From the NCBI RefSeq assembly GCF_006385595.1, contig NZ_CP041046.1, positions 3,720,001 to 3,784,000 of the forward strand: a DNA stretch of 64,000 nucleotides. Direction: 5' to 3'. The stretch comes from Luteibacter pinisoli. Its GTDB lineage: Bacteria; Pseudomonadota; Gammaproteobacteria; Xanthomonadales; Rhodanobacteraceae. The notes beneath the pieces were generated by a model, which was given only the letters and a program-made list of their open reading frames with translations, did no database searches and was not told the origin of the DNA. The translations under genes and the position numbers were made by a program. Below are positions 8,039 through 17,317 of the stretch, piece by piece. Within the stretch, counting starts at the first letter, position 1, and each line of letters starts with the position of its first letter.

Positions 8039-9811
8039 TCAGGCCTTCAGCGCGTCCGCGGCATCCACGCGCACGTGGAGTTCCTTCAGCTGCGGGGCCG
8101 AGACCAGCGACGGGGCGTCGGTCATCAGGTCCTGCGCGCTGGTGGTCTTCGGGAACGCGATGACATCACGGATGGACTCGGTACCGGCCATCAGCGCGGC
8201 GATGCGGTCGATGCCGAACGCCAGGCCGCCGTGGGGCGGCGCGCCCATGCGCAGGGCCTTGAGCAGGAAGCCGAACTTGGCCTCCGCCTCGGCCGTGCCG
8301 ATGCCGAGCAGCTCGAACACGGCGCTCTGCATCTCCGGGCGATGGATACGGATGGAACCGCCACCGATCTCGTTGCCGTTGAGCACCATGTCGTAGCCAC
8401 GGCTCAGGGCCACGGCGGCGTTGGCGCGCAGGTCGGCGATGTCGTCGATGTTGGGCGCGGTGAACGGGTGATGCAGCGCCACGAAGCGCTTCTCTTCCTC
8501 GTCCCACTCGAACATCGGGAAATCGGTGACCCACAGTGGCTTCCAGCTGTCTTCCACCAGGCCACGATCGCGGCCCAGCTTGATGCGCAGCGCGCCCATG
8601 AAGTCGGTGACGACCTTCCAGCGGCCCGCGCCGAAGAACACGATGTCGCCATTGGCCGCGCCGGTGAGCTCGAGCACCTTGTTGAGCGCGGCGTCGTCGA
8701 GGAACTTGGCCACCGGCGAGTTGATGCCGTCGCGGCCCTTGGCCAGGTCGTCCACCTTCAGCCAGGCCAGGCCCTTGGCGCCGTAGCGGCCGGCGTATTC
8801 GGTCAGGACGTCGATGTCCTTGCGCGACAGATCGGCCGCGCCGGGGACACGCAACGCGGCCACGCGGCCGGCCGGATCGTTGGCCGGGTCGGCGAAGACC
8901 TTGAACTCGACGTGCTTCACCGCCTCGGCGATGTCGGTCAGTTCCAGGGCAATGCGCAGGTCGGGCTTATCCGAGCCGAAGCGGCGCATGGCCTCTTCGT
9001 AGGTCATGCGCGGGAAGGTGGCAGCCAGCTCCACGCCGCGCACTTCGCGGAACACGTGGCGGATCAGGTTCTCGACGAAGTCCTGCACGTCGCGTTCTTC
9101 GACGAAGGCGAACTCCAGGTCGAGCTGGGTGAATTCCGGCTGGCGGTCGGCGCGCAGGTCTTCGTCGCGGAAGCAGCGGGCGATCTGGTAGTAGCGGTCG
9201 AAGCCCGCCATCATCAGGATCTGCTTGAACAGCTGCGGCGACTGCGGCAGCGCGTAGAACTGGCCCGGGTGCACGCGGCTGGGCACCAGGTAGTCGCGCG
9301 CGCCTTCCGGCGTGGCCTTGGTCAGGATCGGGGTTTCGATGTCCTGGAAGCCGGCGGTATCCAGGTAGCGGCGCAGCTCGCGGACCAGCGCGGTGCGCGT
9401 GCGCATCATCTTCTGCATGTCGGGGCGGCGCAGGTCGAGGTAGCGGTAGGTCATCCGCATGTCCTCGTTGGGATTCTCGTGCAGCGCGAACGGCAGGTCG
9501 CGCGCGGCATTGAGGATCTCGACCCTGTCGGCCAGCAGCTCGACCGTGCCGGTCTTCAGCTTGTCGTTCACCGACAGGCGCTTGCGCACCTGGCCGGTCA
9601 CCTTGATGACGTACTCGTAGCCGAGCTCGCCGGCCACGGCGAACGCCTCGGCGTTCTCGCGCTCAACCACCACCTGGGCGATGCCCTCATGGTCGCGCAG
9701 GTCGATGAAGGCCACGTGGCTCTGCAGGCGCAGGGTGTTGACCCAGCCGCAAAGGGTGACTTCCTGGCCGACCAGGGACTCGTCGATGAGGCCGCAAAAA
9801 TGGGTGCGCAT
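8039..9811 (-). CDS. aspS: Aspartyl-tRNA synthetase
   Basis: A 590-residue bacterial-type class II synthetase. An N-terminal OB-fold anticodon-binding domain (EVTLCGWVNTLR) is followed by the catalytic core with motif 2 (RCFRDEDLRADRQPEF), the inserted GAD domain in the middle, and motif 3 (GLAFGIDRIAALM) near the C-terminus. It charges tRNA-Asp; whether it also charges tRNA-Asn cannot be decided here. A terminator-like hairpin lies between its start and the upstream DUF3011 gene, so it needs its own promoter or read-through. Confidence 0.97.
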   Translation of the reverse strand: MRTHFCGLIDESLVGQEVTLCGWVNTLRLQSHVAFIDLRDHEGIAQVVVERENAEAFAVAGELGYEYVIKVTGQVRKRLSVNDKLKTGTVELLADRVEILNAARDLPFALHENPNEDMRMTYRYLDLRRPDMQKMMRTRTALVRELRRYLDTAGFQDIETPILTKATPEGARDYLVPSRVHPGQFYALPQSPQLFKQILMMAGFDRYYQIARCFRDEDLRADRQPEFTQLDLEFAFVEERDVQDFVENLIRHVFREVRGVELAATFPRMTYEEAMRRFGSDKPDLRIALELTDIAEAVKHVEFKVFADPANDPAGRVAALRVPGAADLSRKDIDVLTEYAGRYGAKGLAWLKVDDLAKGRDGINSPVAKFLDDAALNKVLELTGAANGDIVFFGAGRWKVVTDFMGALRIKLGRDRGLVEDSWKPLWVTDFPMFEWDEEEKRFVALHHPFTAPNIDDIADLRANAAVALSRGYDMVLNGNEIGGGSIRIHRPEMQSAVFELLGIGTAEAEAKFGFLLKALRMGAPPHGGLAFGIDRIAALMAGTESIRDVIAFPKTTSAQDLMTDAPSLVSAPQLKELHVRVDAADALKA

Positions 9812-9838
9812 GCGCTTGGGGCTCCGCGGTGCAATGCA

Positions 9839-9876
9839 AAAGAAAAGACCCCGGATCGTACCACGAGCCGGGGTCT
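9839..9876 (-). terminator. Intrinsic terminator after the DUF3011 gene, just upstream of aspS
   Basis: Perfect 9-bp stem (AGACCCCGG at 9846-9854 and CCGGGGTCT at 9868-9876) with a 13-base loop. On the minus strand it is followed by a U-rich run (TTTCTTTT). It lies about 20 bases after the DUF3011 stop and about 30 bases before the aspS start, so it should end upstream transcripts or act as an attenuator in front of aspS. Confidence 0.75.
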
Positions 9877-9897
9877 CCCTAGCGGTGCGCGGGCGCC

Positions 9898-10437
9898 TTA
9901 GCGGCCGATATCGAAGCGGCCGCGGCAGCCCCGGTCGGCCCAGATACCGTCACGGGTGAAGCCATAGCTGTAGCCCTCGCGGCAATCGCTCTTCGAGGTC
10001 TGCTCCACCAGGCGGGCGCCACGGCCCACCGGCCAGCGGCAGAACACGCGCTTGTTGTCGGTGCTGTCGCAGCTGACGATCTGGCCGCCACCACCATAGC
10101 CCGGGCGGCCACCGCCGCCGTAACCCGGCCGGCCGTCATCCCAGCCGGGACGACCACCGCCCCAGCCACCGGCGTCCTGGAAGATGCCGCGGCAGCCATC
10201 GTCCACCCACAGGCCGCCGCGATCCATGTCCCAGGTGCGGCCACGGATGCACGCGGTCTTCGAGTCCTGGCGGATCAGGCGGGCGTCACGCCACGGCACG
10301 CGGCAGTACGAGCGCTTGCCGTTGTCGCTGTAGCAGTTGACGGTGTCGCCGCCACGCTGGGCGTGGGCGGCATGCGGGGCCATGAACAGGCCCGCGCCAA
10401 GCGCGAGCATTGCAACCATTCCAAGCAGGCGTTTCAT
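9898..10437 (-). CDS. Exported DUF3011 protein with two repeats
   Basis: 179 residues from MKRLLGMV; a start 12 codons upstream would precede the signal peptide and is less likely. The signal peptide ends near AHAQ (about residues 25-28). Two copies of a Cys-containing DUF3011 repeat follow: NCYSDNGKRSYCRVPW... and SCDSTDNKRVFCRWPV..., each ending in a WxDxGCRG motif, joined by a Gly/Pro-rich linker (GGRPGYGGGG repeats). The family function is unknown; it is common in Xanthomonadales envelopes. It lies between fmdB and aspS. Confidence 0.82.
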   Translation of the reverse strand: MKRLLGMVAMLALGAGLFMAPHAAHAQRGGDTVNCYSDNGKRSYCRVPWRDARLIRQDSKTACIRGRTWDMDRGGLWVDDGCRGIFQDAGGWGGGRPGWDDGRPGYGGGGRPGYGGGGQIVSCDSTDNKRVFCRWPVGRGARLVEQTSKSDCREGYSYGFTRDGIWADRGCRGRFDIGR

Positions 10438-10535
10438 GGCAACCGGTACGTCCTTTTCGATGAGGTGTCGCAAAAACTATCGGAAAGATCCGCAATGGTG
10501 TTTAAACGAATCGCAGGAAATCGTTGCCGTCGTGA

Positions 10536-10838
10536 TCAGTCGGACGATTTGGCCGCCGGCGCAGGCGACGCGGCCGGTGCGGGCGAGGCGGCGGGCGCCG
10601 GCGCGGCCGCCGGGGCACCGGACGAGCCTTCGGTGAGGTTGCGCTTCTTGTCGCCGTCCTTCTTGAAGTCGGTCTCGTACCAGCCACCGCCGGCCAGGCG
10701 GAACTGGGGCGCGCTCAGCTGGCGGCTGACCCGCGGCTCGCCGCAGCTCGGGCAGGTTTCCGGATCGGGGTCGGCCATCTTCTGCAGGCGGTCGAAACGG
10801 TGGCCACAGGCCTGGCACTGGAACTCATAAATGGGCAT
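10536..10838 (-). CDS. FmdB-family zinc-ribbon protein
   Basis: 100 residues. The N-terminal half is the FmdB regulatory zinc ribbon (MPIYEFQCQACGHRF, with a second pair in CPSCGE), giving four Cys for one zinc. The C-terminal third is low-complexity Ala/Pro (APAASPAPAAS repeats) and probably disordered. The role of the family is unsettled, though it often neighbours aspS in this bacterial order, as here. It is the first gene of the leftward housekeeping train. Confidence 0.88.
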   Translation of the reverse strand: MPIYEFQCQACGHRFDRLQKMADPDPETCPSCGEPRVSRQLSAPQFRLAGGGWYETDFKKDGDKKRNLTEGSSGAPAAAPAPAASPAPAASPAPAAKSSD

Positions 10839-11166
10839 TAGCGGGTTTCGTGGCGATCCAGCCGGGGATTATCGGGGAGTACGGCCCGTTTTCAATGCCG
10901 CCCAAGTTCGATCGGCGTGCCTCCGGCAACGCCACGCCGCCCTCTGATTTTGCATTGCACCAAACTGGCGAACCTAGCCAGTTTCGTGCCACCGCCTATT
11001 TTAAAGGGCTCGATGGCATGGCATATCCCCTTAATAGCGCAAAAGAAACTGTCGCATTGACGCACCGCAATAAGGCTGCCTAGCGTCGTTACCAACGCGG
11101 CCACCGGCCGCGTCGTGGGGCGTGCCGCGCCCCACGCGCCAAAACGCTCGCCCTGGGGACCCATCG
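10839..11166. promoter_or_regulatory. Divergent intergenic region fmdB / TonB receptor with an inverted repeat
   Basis: A 328-base non-coding stretch between two divergent genes. It holds a perfect 8-bp inverted repeat, AAACTGGC (10962-10969) and GCCAGTTT (10977-10984), with a 7-base spacer, of the size of a repressor operator. A weak rightward promoter candidate is TTGACG (near 11054) followed at about 17 bases by a poor -10. No gene is seen in it. Confidence 0.4.
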
Positions 11167-13656
11167 ATGACGACAGGCATGACCCTCCGACGCAAGCCCG
11201 CGAGCCGCTGGCTCCCGGCCCTTGGCCTCATGATCGTAACGCCGGGTTACGCGCAGGATGCGACGGCCCCGCCGGATGCCCGGGAGGCCAGGCAGCTGGA
11301 CCAGGTGGTGGTGACCGGTACGCGCTCCACCACGCGCACGGAAGCCAGCTCGCTTTCCCCGATCGACGTGCTGACCCCGAAAGACCTGACCTCCACCGGC
11401 AGCACCGAACTGGCCACCGCACTGGGCCGCCTCCTGCCCTCGCTGGACTTCCCCCGCCCCGCCATCAACGACGGCAACGATGCGATCCGCCCGGCCAGCC
11501 GGCGCGGCCTCTCGCCGGATGCCACGCTGGTGCTGGTGGACGGCAAGCGGTATCACACGTCCGCGCTGGTGAACTACAACCCGTCGGTGGGCCGCGGCTC
11601 CGCACCAGCCGACCTCAACTCCATCCCCATCTCGGCCATCGACCACATCGAAGTGCTGCGCGACGGCGCCGCGGCGCAGTACGGCTCGGACGCCATCGCC
11701 GGCGTGATCAACATCGTGCTGAAACACGGTGCGGCCGCGGGAGGCAACAGCATCTCCGTCAACGGCGGGATCATGGACAAGGGCGACGGCGCCACCAACG
11801 GCATCGACGGCTCGCTTGGCGTGGACCTGGGCGGCAAAGGGGCGGATGCGAAGGGCTGGCTGCGCGTTGCGTGGAATTACCAGAACTCGATGAATACGAA
11901 TCGCGCCTCGCCGGTGAGCCTGTTCACCCCGGACGAAGCAGCGGACGGTAATGTCGCGCACCAGCGCTACGGCGATCCGGCGGTGAAGACCTACCAGGTA
12001 CTGACCAACTTCCAGTACGCCGTGGCGCACAACGTGGACGTGTACGGCATGCTCAGCCTGAGCCGCCGCGACGTCACCTCGAACGGTTACTACCGCGGCG
12101 CCACCAACGCGCGCAACGTGCCGGAGATCTATCCCGACGGCTTCCTGCCGCAAATCATCAACCACACCAACGACAGCACCGGCGTCCTCGGCGTCAAGGG
12201 CGTAACCGACAGTGGCTGGCGCTGGGATGCCTCCGGCAACTACGGGATCAACTCGCTGGTGTTCGATGTCGGCAACAGCATCAACACCAACCTGTACCAC
12301 ACCACCGGCGCTTCGCCGACCTACTTCAACGCGGGCACCTTCAAGAACTCGCAGGCGCTGGCCAACATCGATATCGGCAAGGACCTCAGCGTGGGCTGGC
12401 TGCCCAATCCGCTGACGCTCGCCTTCGGTGCCGAATACCGCAAGGAGAAATACCAGATCGACGCGGGCGATCCGGATTCGTACTTCTTCGACCAGACCAC
12501 GCTGATCCCCGGCACCGACACGCCGTATGCCGGCGGCGCGCAGGTGTTCCCGGGCCTCTCGCCGTCCGCTGCCGGAAGCTTCACGCGGCGCAGCGAAGCG
12601 GCCTATGTCGACCTGGAAACGGACGTGACGGACAAGTTCTCGGCCGGTGTCGCCGGGCGTTACGAGCACTACAGCGATTCGGGGTCGACGCGGTCGGGCA
12701 AGCTGTCCGCGCGCTACCAGTTCACGCCCACGTTCGCCCTGCGCGGCACCGTGTCCAACGGCTTCCGCGCCCCGTCGCTGGCGCAGCAGAATTACCAGTC
12801 CGTGGTGACGATCATCGATCCGAGCACCGGCCAGCTGGCGCAGACCGGCACTTACCGTACCTCCGATCCGGCCGCGATCGCCCTGGGTGCGAAAGCACTG
12901 AAGCCTGAGAAATCGGCGAACTATGGTGTGGGCGCCGTGTGGGAACCGATCGCCGACTTCAGCGCCACGCTGGACGTGTACCAGATCCGCATCTGGCACC
13001 AGATCCTCTACTCCGACACCATCAGCCTCACCGACCCGGTGCTCGCGGCGTATTTCAACAGCGTCGTGCCCGGCCAGCAGGTGACAGCCGTGCAGTACTT
13101 TGCCAACGCGGCCACCACGCGCACGCGCGGTGCGGACCTGGTGCTGAACTACCGCATCCCCACCACGGATGCCGGGCAGTTCAACCTCATGGCCAGCGGC
13201 AACTACAACAAGGTGAAGATCCTGGATGTCGCGGCCACGCCGGATATCCTGCAGGCCAACGTGTCCTCACCCATCGAGCTGTTCGGCCGTGCCAGCCAGG
13301 GCCTGCTGACGAAGGCCACGCCGCGCACGAAGCTGGTGTTCGGCGGCGACTGGTCGCTGGATGGGTTCAATGCGCATGCCGACCTGACGCGCTACGGGTC
13401 GGTGACGCGCGTCACCACGGACGCGTCGACGGACCAGACGTTTTCCGCACGGTGGCTGCTGAACACCTCGGTGGGATACACGCTGGATCAGTGGAACCTG
13501 ACCGTCGGCGTCGACAACGTCACCAACCAGTACCCGACGCGCGTGAGCCCGACGGATAGCGGTGAGGACTACTTCAGCGGCCTGCAGTATTCGGCGTTGT
13601 CGCCGTTTGGGTTTAATGGGCGGTATTACTACGCGAAGCTTGGGTTTCGGTTCTGA
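11167..13656 (+). CDS. TonB-dependent outer-membrane receptor
   Basis: 829 residues from MTTGMTLRR; an alternative ATG lies four codons on. The signal peptide ends near GYAQ, followed by a TonB-box-like segment (LDQVVVTGTRS), the plug domain (about residues 50-170, with SRRGLSPDATLVLVDGKRYH and EVLRDGAAAQYGSDAIAGVI), then a 22-strand barrel ending in the C-terminal aromatic residue (KLGFRF) needed for outer-membrane insertion. The plug resembles iron-complex/CirA-type receptors, but the ligand cannot be read from sequence. It stands alone and ends against REP-like elements before clpB. Confidence 0.93.
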   Translation: MTTGMTLRRKPASRWLPALGLMIVTPGYAQDATAPPDAREARQLDQVVVTGTRSTTRTEASSLSPIDVLTPKDLTSTGSTELATALGRLLPSLDFPRPAINDGNDAIRPASRRGLSPDATLVLVDGKRYHTSALVNYNPSVGRGSAPADLNSIPISAIDHIEVLRDGAAAQYGSDAIAGVINIVLKHGAAAGGNSISVNGGIMDKGDGATNGIDGSLGVDLGGKGADAKGWLRVAWNYQNSMNTNRASPVSLFTPDEAADGNVAHQRYGDPAVKTYQVLTNFQYAVAHNVDVYGMLSLSRRDVTSNGYYRGATNARNVPEIYPDGFLPQIINHTNDSTGVLGVKGVTDSGWRWDASGNYGINSLVFDVGNSINTNLYHTTGASPTYFNAGTFKNSQALANIDIGKDLSVGWLPNPLTLAFGAEYRKEKYQIDAGDPDSYFFDQTTLIPGTDTPYAGGAQVFPGLSPSAAGSFTRRSEAAYVDLETDVTDKFSAGVAGRYEHYSDSGSTRSGKLSARYQFTPTFALRGTVSNGFRAPSLAQQNYQSVVTIIDPSTGQLAQTGTYRTSDPAAIALGAKALKPEKSANYGVGAVWEPIADFSATLDVYQIRIWHQILYSDTISLTDPVLAAYFNSVVPGQQVTAVQYFANAATTRTRGADLVLNYRIPTTDAGQFNLMASGNYNKVKILDVAATPDILQANVSSPIELFGRASQGLLTKATPRTKLVFGGDWSLDGFNAHADLTRYGSVTRVTTDASTDQTFSARWLLNTSVGYTLDQWNLTVGVDNVTNQYPTRVSPTDSGEDYFSGLQYSALSPFGFNGRYYYAKLGFRF

Positions 13657-13664
13657 CCCGAGGG

Positions 13665-13720
13665 TGTCGCGAAAGATGTCGCACCCTGAAGGGCGTAAAC
13701 GCACAGGGTGCGCTCCTACA
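13665..13720 (+). repeat. REP-like palindromic element, copy A
   Basis: Element with ends TGTCGCGAAAGATGTCGC and CGCACAGGGTGCGCTCCTAC. It forms an inverted pair with copy B (13745-13781) and matches copy C at 37784-37821. Copy A carries an extra internal 18-base segment. Such dispersed extragenic palindromes are common in this bacterial order and are mobilised by RAYT transposases; none is in the window. Confidence 0.7.
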
Positions 13721-13744
13721 ACGGCGCGTCGTCACGCCGCTCTT

Positions 13745-13781
13745 TAGGAGCCCACCCTGTGGGCGACATGTTTCGCGACTA
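13745..13781 (-). repeat. REP-like palindromic element, copy B (inverted)
   Basis: The reverse complement reads GTCGCGAAACATGTCGCCCA then CAGGGTGGGCTCCTA, matching copies A and C. It runs into the clpB stop codon (TAG at 13779-13781), so the element forms the 3' end of clpB. The A/B inverted pair could fold in RNA from either convergent gene. Confidence 0.7.
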
Positions 13782-16361
13782 CGCCGCAGAAAACCGCAGA
13801 TGATTCCCATCCGAATCCACCCGGATGGTCTGCCCCGGCGCGAACTCGCCACGCAGGATCCCCTGCGCCAGCGGGTTCTCCAGCTGCACCTGGATGGCCC
13901 GCTTCAGCGGACGCGCGCCGTATACCGGATCGAAGCCCGCGCTGCCCAGCAGGTCCAGCGCGGCATCGGTGAGGTCCAGCCCCAGCTGGCGCTCGCCAAG
14001 CCGCTTCGCCAGGTAATTCAGCTGGATCCGCGCGATGGAACGGATCTGCTTCTTGTCCAGCGGGCGGAACACGACCAGGTCATCCAGGCGGTTGATGAAC
14101 TCCGGACGGAAGTGCGCCTGCACCACGCCGAGCACGGAGGCCTTCATCTGCAGGTAGTCGGCTTCGCTGTCGCCGGCCTGCTCCTGGATCAGGTTGGAGC
14201 CGAGGTTCGACGTCATCACGATCACGGTGTTGCGGAAATCCACCGTGCGTCCCTGGCCATCCGTGAGGCGGCCATCGTCGAGCACCTGCAGCAGGATGTT
14301 GAACACATCCGGATGCGCCTTCTCCACCTCGTCCAGCAGGATCACGCTGTACGGGCGGCGACGCACCGCCTCGGTGAGATAGCCGCCTTCTTCGTAACCC
14401 ACGTAGCCCGGAGGCGCGCCGACCAGTCGGCTCACGGAGTGCTTCTCCATGAACTCGCTCATGTCGATGCGCACCATGGCGTCCTGCGTATCGAACAGGA
14501 AATCGGCCAGGGCCTTGCACAGCTCCGTCTTGCCCACGCCCGTGGGACCGAGGAACAGGAAAGAACCGTACGGACGATTTGGATCAGAAAGGCCAGCACG
14601 CGCACGGCGGATGGCGTCGGACACCGCACGCACGGCTTCGTCCTGGCCCACCACGCGGCCATGCAGCGCCTCTTCCATGTGCAGCAGCTTCTCGCGCTCG
14701 CCTTCCAGCATCTTCGCCACCGGGATACCGGTCCAGCGGGCGACGACTTCGGCGATTTCCTCGGCGGTGACGCGGTCCTGCAGCAGGGTGAAATCCTGGC
14801 GCTCCACTTTCTGCGCATCCGCCAGCTGCTGTTCCAGCGCGGGCAGCCGGCCGTACTGGATCTCGCTCATCTTCGCGAAATCCTGGCGGCGCTGCGCGGC
14901 TTCCAGCTCCACGCGAGCGGCTTCGATCTGCTCCTTGACCTTGGTCGCGCCCTGCAGCGTGGCTTTTTCCGACTTCCAGACTTCGTTGAGGTCGGAGAAC
15001 TCGCGGTCCAGCTTTTCGATGTCGGCTTCGAGCGTGGCCAGGCGCTGCTTCGATTCGTCGTCGTGCTCTTTCTTCAGCATCTCGCGCTGGATCTTGAGCT
15101 GGATCAGGCGGCGCTCCAGGCGATCGAGTTCTTCCGGCTTGGAATCGATTTCCATGCGGATACGCGACGCGGCTTCGTCCATCAGGTCGATGGCCTTGTC
15201 GGGCAGCTGGCGGTCCGGGATATAACGCGAGGAAAGCGTGGCCGCGGCGACGATCGCCGGGTCGGTGATTTCCACGCCGTGGTGCACGGCGTAGCGCTCT
15301 TTCAGGCCACGCAGGATGGCGATGGTGTCCTCGACGCTGGGCTCGCCCACGAACACCTTCTGGAAGCGACGCTCCAGCGCGGCGTCTTTTTCCACGTACT
15401 TGCGGTACTCGTCGAGCGTGGTGGCACCGATGCAATGCAGCTCGCCGCGGGCCAGCGCCGGCTTGAGCATGTTGCCGGCATCCATGGCGCCGTCTGCCTT
15501 GCCGGCGCCGACCATGGTGTGCAGCTCGTCGATGAACAGGATGACCCGGCCTTCCTGCTTGGAAAGATCGCTGAGCACGGCTTTCAGGCGCTCCTCGAAC
15601 TCGCCGCGGAACTTGGCGCCCGCGATCAGGGCGCCCATGTCCAGCGAGAGCACGCGCTTGTCGCGCAGGCCTTCGGGCACTTCGCCGTTGATGATGCGCT
15701 GGGCCAGGCCTTCGACGATCGCCGTCTTGCCCACGCCCGGCTCGCCGATCAGCACCGGGTTGTTCTTCGTGCGCCGCTGCAGCACCTGGATGGTGCGGCG
15801 GATTTCTTCGTCACGGCCGATGACCGGATCAAGCTTGCCGCTCTCGGCACGCTCGGTCAGGTCGATGGTGTACTTCTCCAGCGCCTGGCGCTGCTCCTCG
15901 GCGTTTTCGGACTGCACCTTCTCGCCGCCGCGCAGCTTGTCGATCGCCGCATCAAGGCGCTCCTTCGTCGCACCGGCGCCCTTCAGCAGGCTGCCGAGTT
16001 CGCCGCGATCTTCCAGCGCCGCGAGCAGGAACAGCTCGCTGGCGATGAACTGGTCGCCGCGCTGCTGGGCCAGCTTGTCGGTGAGGTTGAGCACGCGGTT
16101 GAGGTCGTTGCCCAGACTGATGTTGCCTTCCTGCCCGCTCGATCGCGGCAGGCGGTCCACCGCTTCGGCCACGCGCTGGCGCAGCGTGGGCACGTTGACC
16201 TGGGCCTGGGTGAGCAGCGGGCCGGTCGAGCCGCCCTGCTGGTCGAGCAGCGCCAGCATGACGTGCACCGGCTCCAGGATGTTGTTGTCGCGGCCCACGG
16301 CCAGCGACTGGGCGTCGGCCAGCGCCTGCTGGAAACGCGAGGTGAGTTTGTCCATGCGCAT
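13779..16361 (-). CDS. clpB: ClpB, heat-shock disaggregase
   Basis: An 860-residue Hsp100 with the full ClpB layout: N-domain (residues 1-150), NBD1 with Walker A GEPGVGKT (about 206-213), a long coiled-coil middle domain (about 410-525), and NBD2 with GPTGVGKTE (about 605-613). With DnaK it rescues aggregated proteins in the cytoplasm. GGGAG lies 9 bases before the chosen ATG. A sigma-32-like promoter lies about 60 bases upstream. In E. coli clpB follows rluD-pgeF directly; here otsBA separates them. Confidence 0.98.
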   Translation of the reverse strand: MRMDKLTSRFQQALADAQSLAVGRDNNILEPVHVMLALLDQQGGSTGPLLTQAQVNVPTLRQRVAEAVDRLPRSSGQEGNISLGNDLNRVLNLTDKLAQQRGDQFIASELFLLAALEDRGELGSLLKGAGATKERLDAAIDKLRGGEKVQSENAEEQRQALEKYTIDLTERAESGKLDPVIGRDEEIRRTIQVLQRRTKNNPVLIGEPGVGKTAIVEGLAQRIINGEVPEGLRDKRVLSLDMGALIAGAKFRGEFEERLKAVLSDLSKQEGRVILFIDELHTMVGAGKADGAMDAGNMLKPALARGELHCIGATTLDEYRKYVEKDAALERRFQKVFVGEPSVEDTIAILRGLKERYAVHHGVEITDPAIVAAATLSSRYIPDRQLPDKAIDLMDEAASRIRMEIDSKPEELDRLERRLIQLKIQREMLKKEHDDESKQRLATLEADIEKLDREFSDLNEVWKSEKATLQGATKVKEQIEAARVELEAAQRRQDFAKMSEIQYGRLPALEQQLADAQKVERQDFTLLQDRVTAEEIAEVVARWTGIPVAKMLEGEREKLLHMEEALHGRVVGQDEAVRAVSDAIRRARAGLSDPNRPYGSFLFLGPTGVGKTELCKALADFLFDTQDAMVRIDMSEFMEKHSVSRLVGAPPGYVGYEEGGYLTEAVRRRPYSVILLDEVEKAHPDVFNILLQVLDDGRLTDGQGRTVDFRNTVIVMTSNLGSNLIQEQAGDSEADYLQMKASVLGVVQAHFRPEFINRLDDLVVFRPLDKKQIRSIARIQLNYLAKRLGERQLGLDLTDAALDLLGSAGFDPVYGARPLKRAIQVQLENPLAQGILRGEFAPGQTIRVDSDGNHLRFSAA

Positions 16362-16425
16362 CGATGGTGTCTCCCAAAGGTTTTGGCGTGCCCCGGGCCC
16401 TCCCCGCAGCCGCCTCTGGTGTCAC

Positions 16426-16454
16426 AGATGCGGGTGAGATCCTGCGCCTTCAAC
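16426..16454 (-). promoter_or_regulatory. Candidate sigma-32 (heat-shock) promoter of clpB
   Basis: Read on the minus strand: GTTGAA (16454-16449), a 15-base spacer, then CCGCATCT (16433-16426). This fits the sigma-32 consensus CTTGAA / CCCCATNT with one mismatch in each element, and lies about 65 bases before the clpB ATG. The match and the target gene agree; no expression evidence is available. Confidence 0.5.
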
Positions 16455-16535
16455 GGTGGAGGACAGGTATTCGCCTCCGGATTTTTCACGGGGCTGCGGG
16501 CATCCTCAACGGCCAGAACGCCTCATGGAGCTGCC

Positions 16536-17300
16536 GTGATCGATCGAGCCACCTTGCTGCCCCCGCCGCCGGCGACCGCCGTCACCACGGGGTCGGCCCT
16601 GTTCCTGGATGCCGACGGCACCCTGCTGGCCTTTGCCGACGACCCGGAAGGCGTCGTCCTGCCGGCGGGCCTCCTGGCCACCCTCGATGCCCTGCATACC
16701 GCCCTCGGCGGGGCGATGGCGCTCGTCAGCGGAAGGCCGATCGACGGGCTGGATCGCCTCTTCGGCCGCCCGGCCTGGGCCGCGGCGGGCCAGCACGGCC
16801 TGGAACGGCGGGCCGCCGACGGCACGGTGACCACCGTCCCCGTGGACCGCGATGAGCTCGCCCGCCTGCGCGACTCCGTGCACACCGCGGCGCGCGGCCT
16901 GCCCGGCCTGCGCGTGGAAGACAAGAGCTGGTCGGTGGCCCTGCACTGGCGCGAGCACCCCGAACTGGGCCCGGAGGTCGCACAGCGCGCCCCGGCCATC
17001 GCCGACGCGTTCCCGGGCTTTGAACTGCAACCGGGCAACCATGTGTGCGAGTTCAAGCCGCGCGGCATGGACAAGGGCGTCGCGGTAGCGAAATTTCTTG
17101 ATGAAGCGCCTTTTCGCGGGCGCAAACCGGTATACCTGGGCGACGACCTCACGGATGAACATGCCTTCGTGGTCGTCAACGCATTGGGCGGCATGTCAGT
17201 TCGTGTAGGTGCAAGAACGCCGTCACATGCCGCGTTCACATTGTCTAGCCCGGCCGATGTCCATGCTTGGCTGGATAGCGTGAAATCCGCCTTGACATAG
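16536..17300 (+). CDS. otsB: Trehalose-6-phosphate phosphatase
   Basis: 254 residues from a GTG (VIDRATLL) with GGAG five bases upstream; no better start exists before the HAD motif. HAD motif I is FLDADGTLL (Asp25 nucleophile and Asp27), a middle motif is SGRP, and motif IV is YLGDDLTDEHAF near the C-terminus. It removes phosphate from trehalose-6-phosphate made by OtsA, 17 bases downstream. Trehalose protects against osmotic and desiccation stress. Confidence 0.95.
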   Translation: MIDRATLLPPPPATAVTTGSALFLDADGTLLAFADDPEGVVLPAGLLATLDALHTALGGAMALVSGRPIDGLDRLFGRPAWAAAGQHGLERRAADGTVTTVPVDRDELARLRDSVHTAARGLPGLRVEDKSWSVALHWREHPELGPEVAQRAPAIADAFPGFELQPGNHVCEFKPRGMDKGVAVAKFLDEAPFRGRKPVYLGDDLTDEHAFVVVNALGGMSVRVGARTPSHAAFTLSSPADVHAWLDSVKSALT

Positions 17301-17317
17301 AGAGCCGCAAGCCAACG

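Noticed and set aside
11089..12999. A 636-codon open frame on the minus strand opposite the TonB receptor
   Set aside because: It lies wholly antisense to a receptor with signal peptide, plug and barrel; its own product is low-complexity Arg/Val/Gly/His.
13800..16535. Very long open frame on the plus strand opposite clpB, continuous with otsB
   Set aside because: It is the codon-bias shadow of clpB: composition is His/Gln/Arg/Leu-rich without any family motif, and otsB homology begins only at the GTG at 16536.
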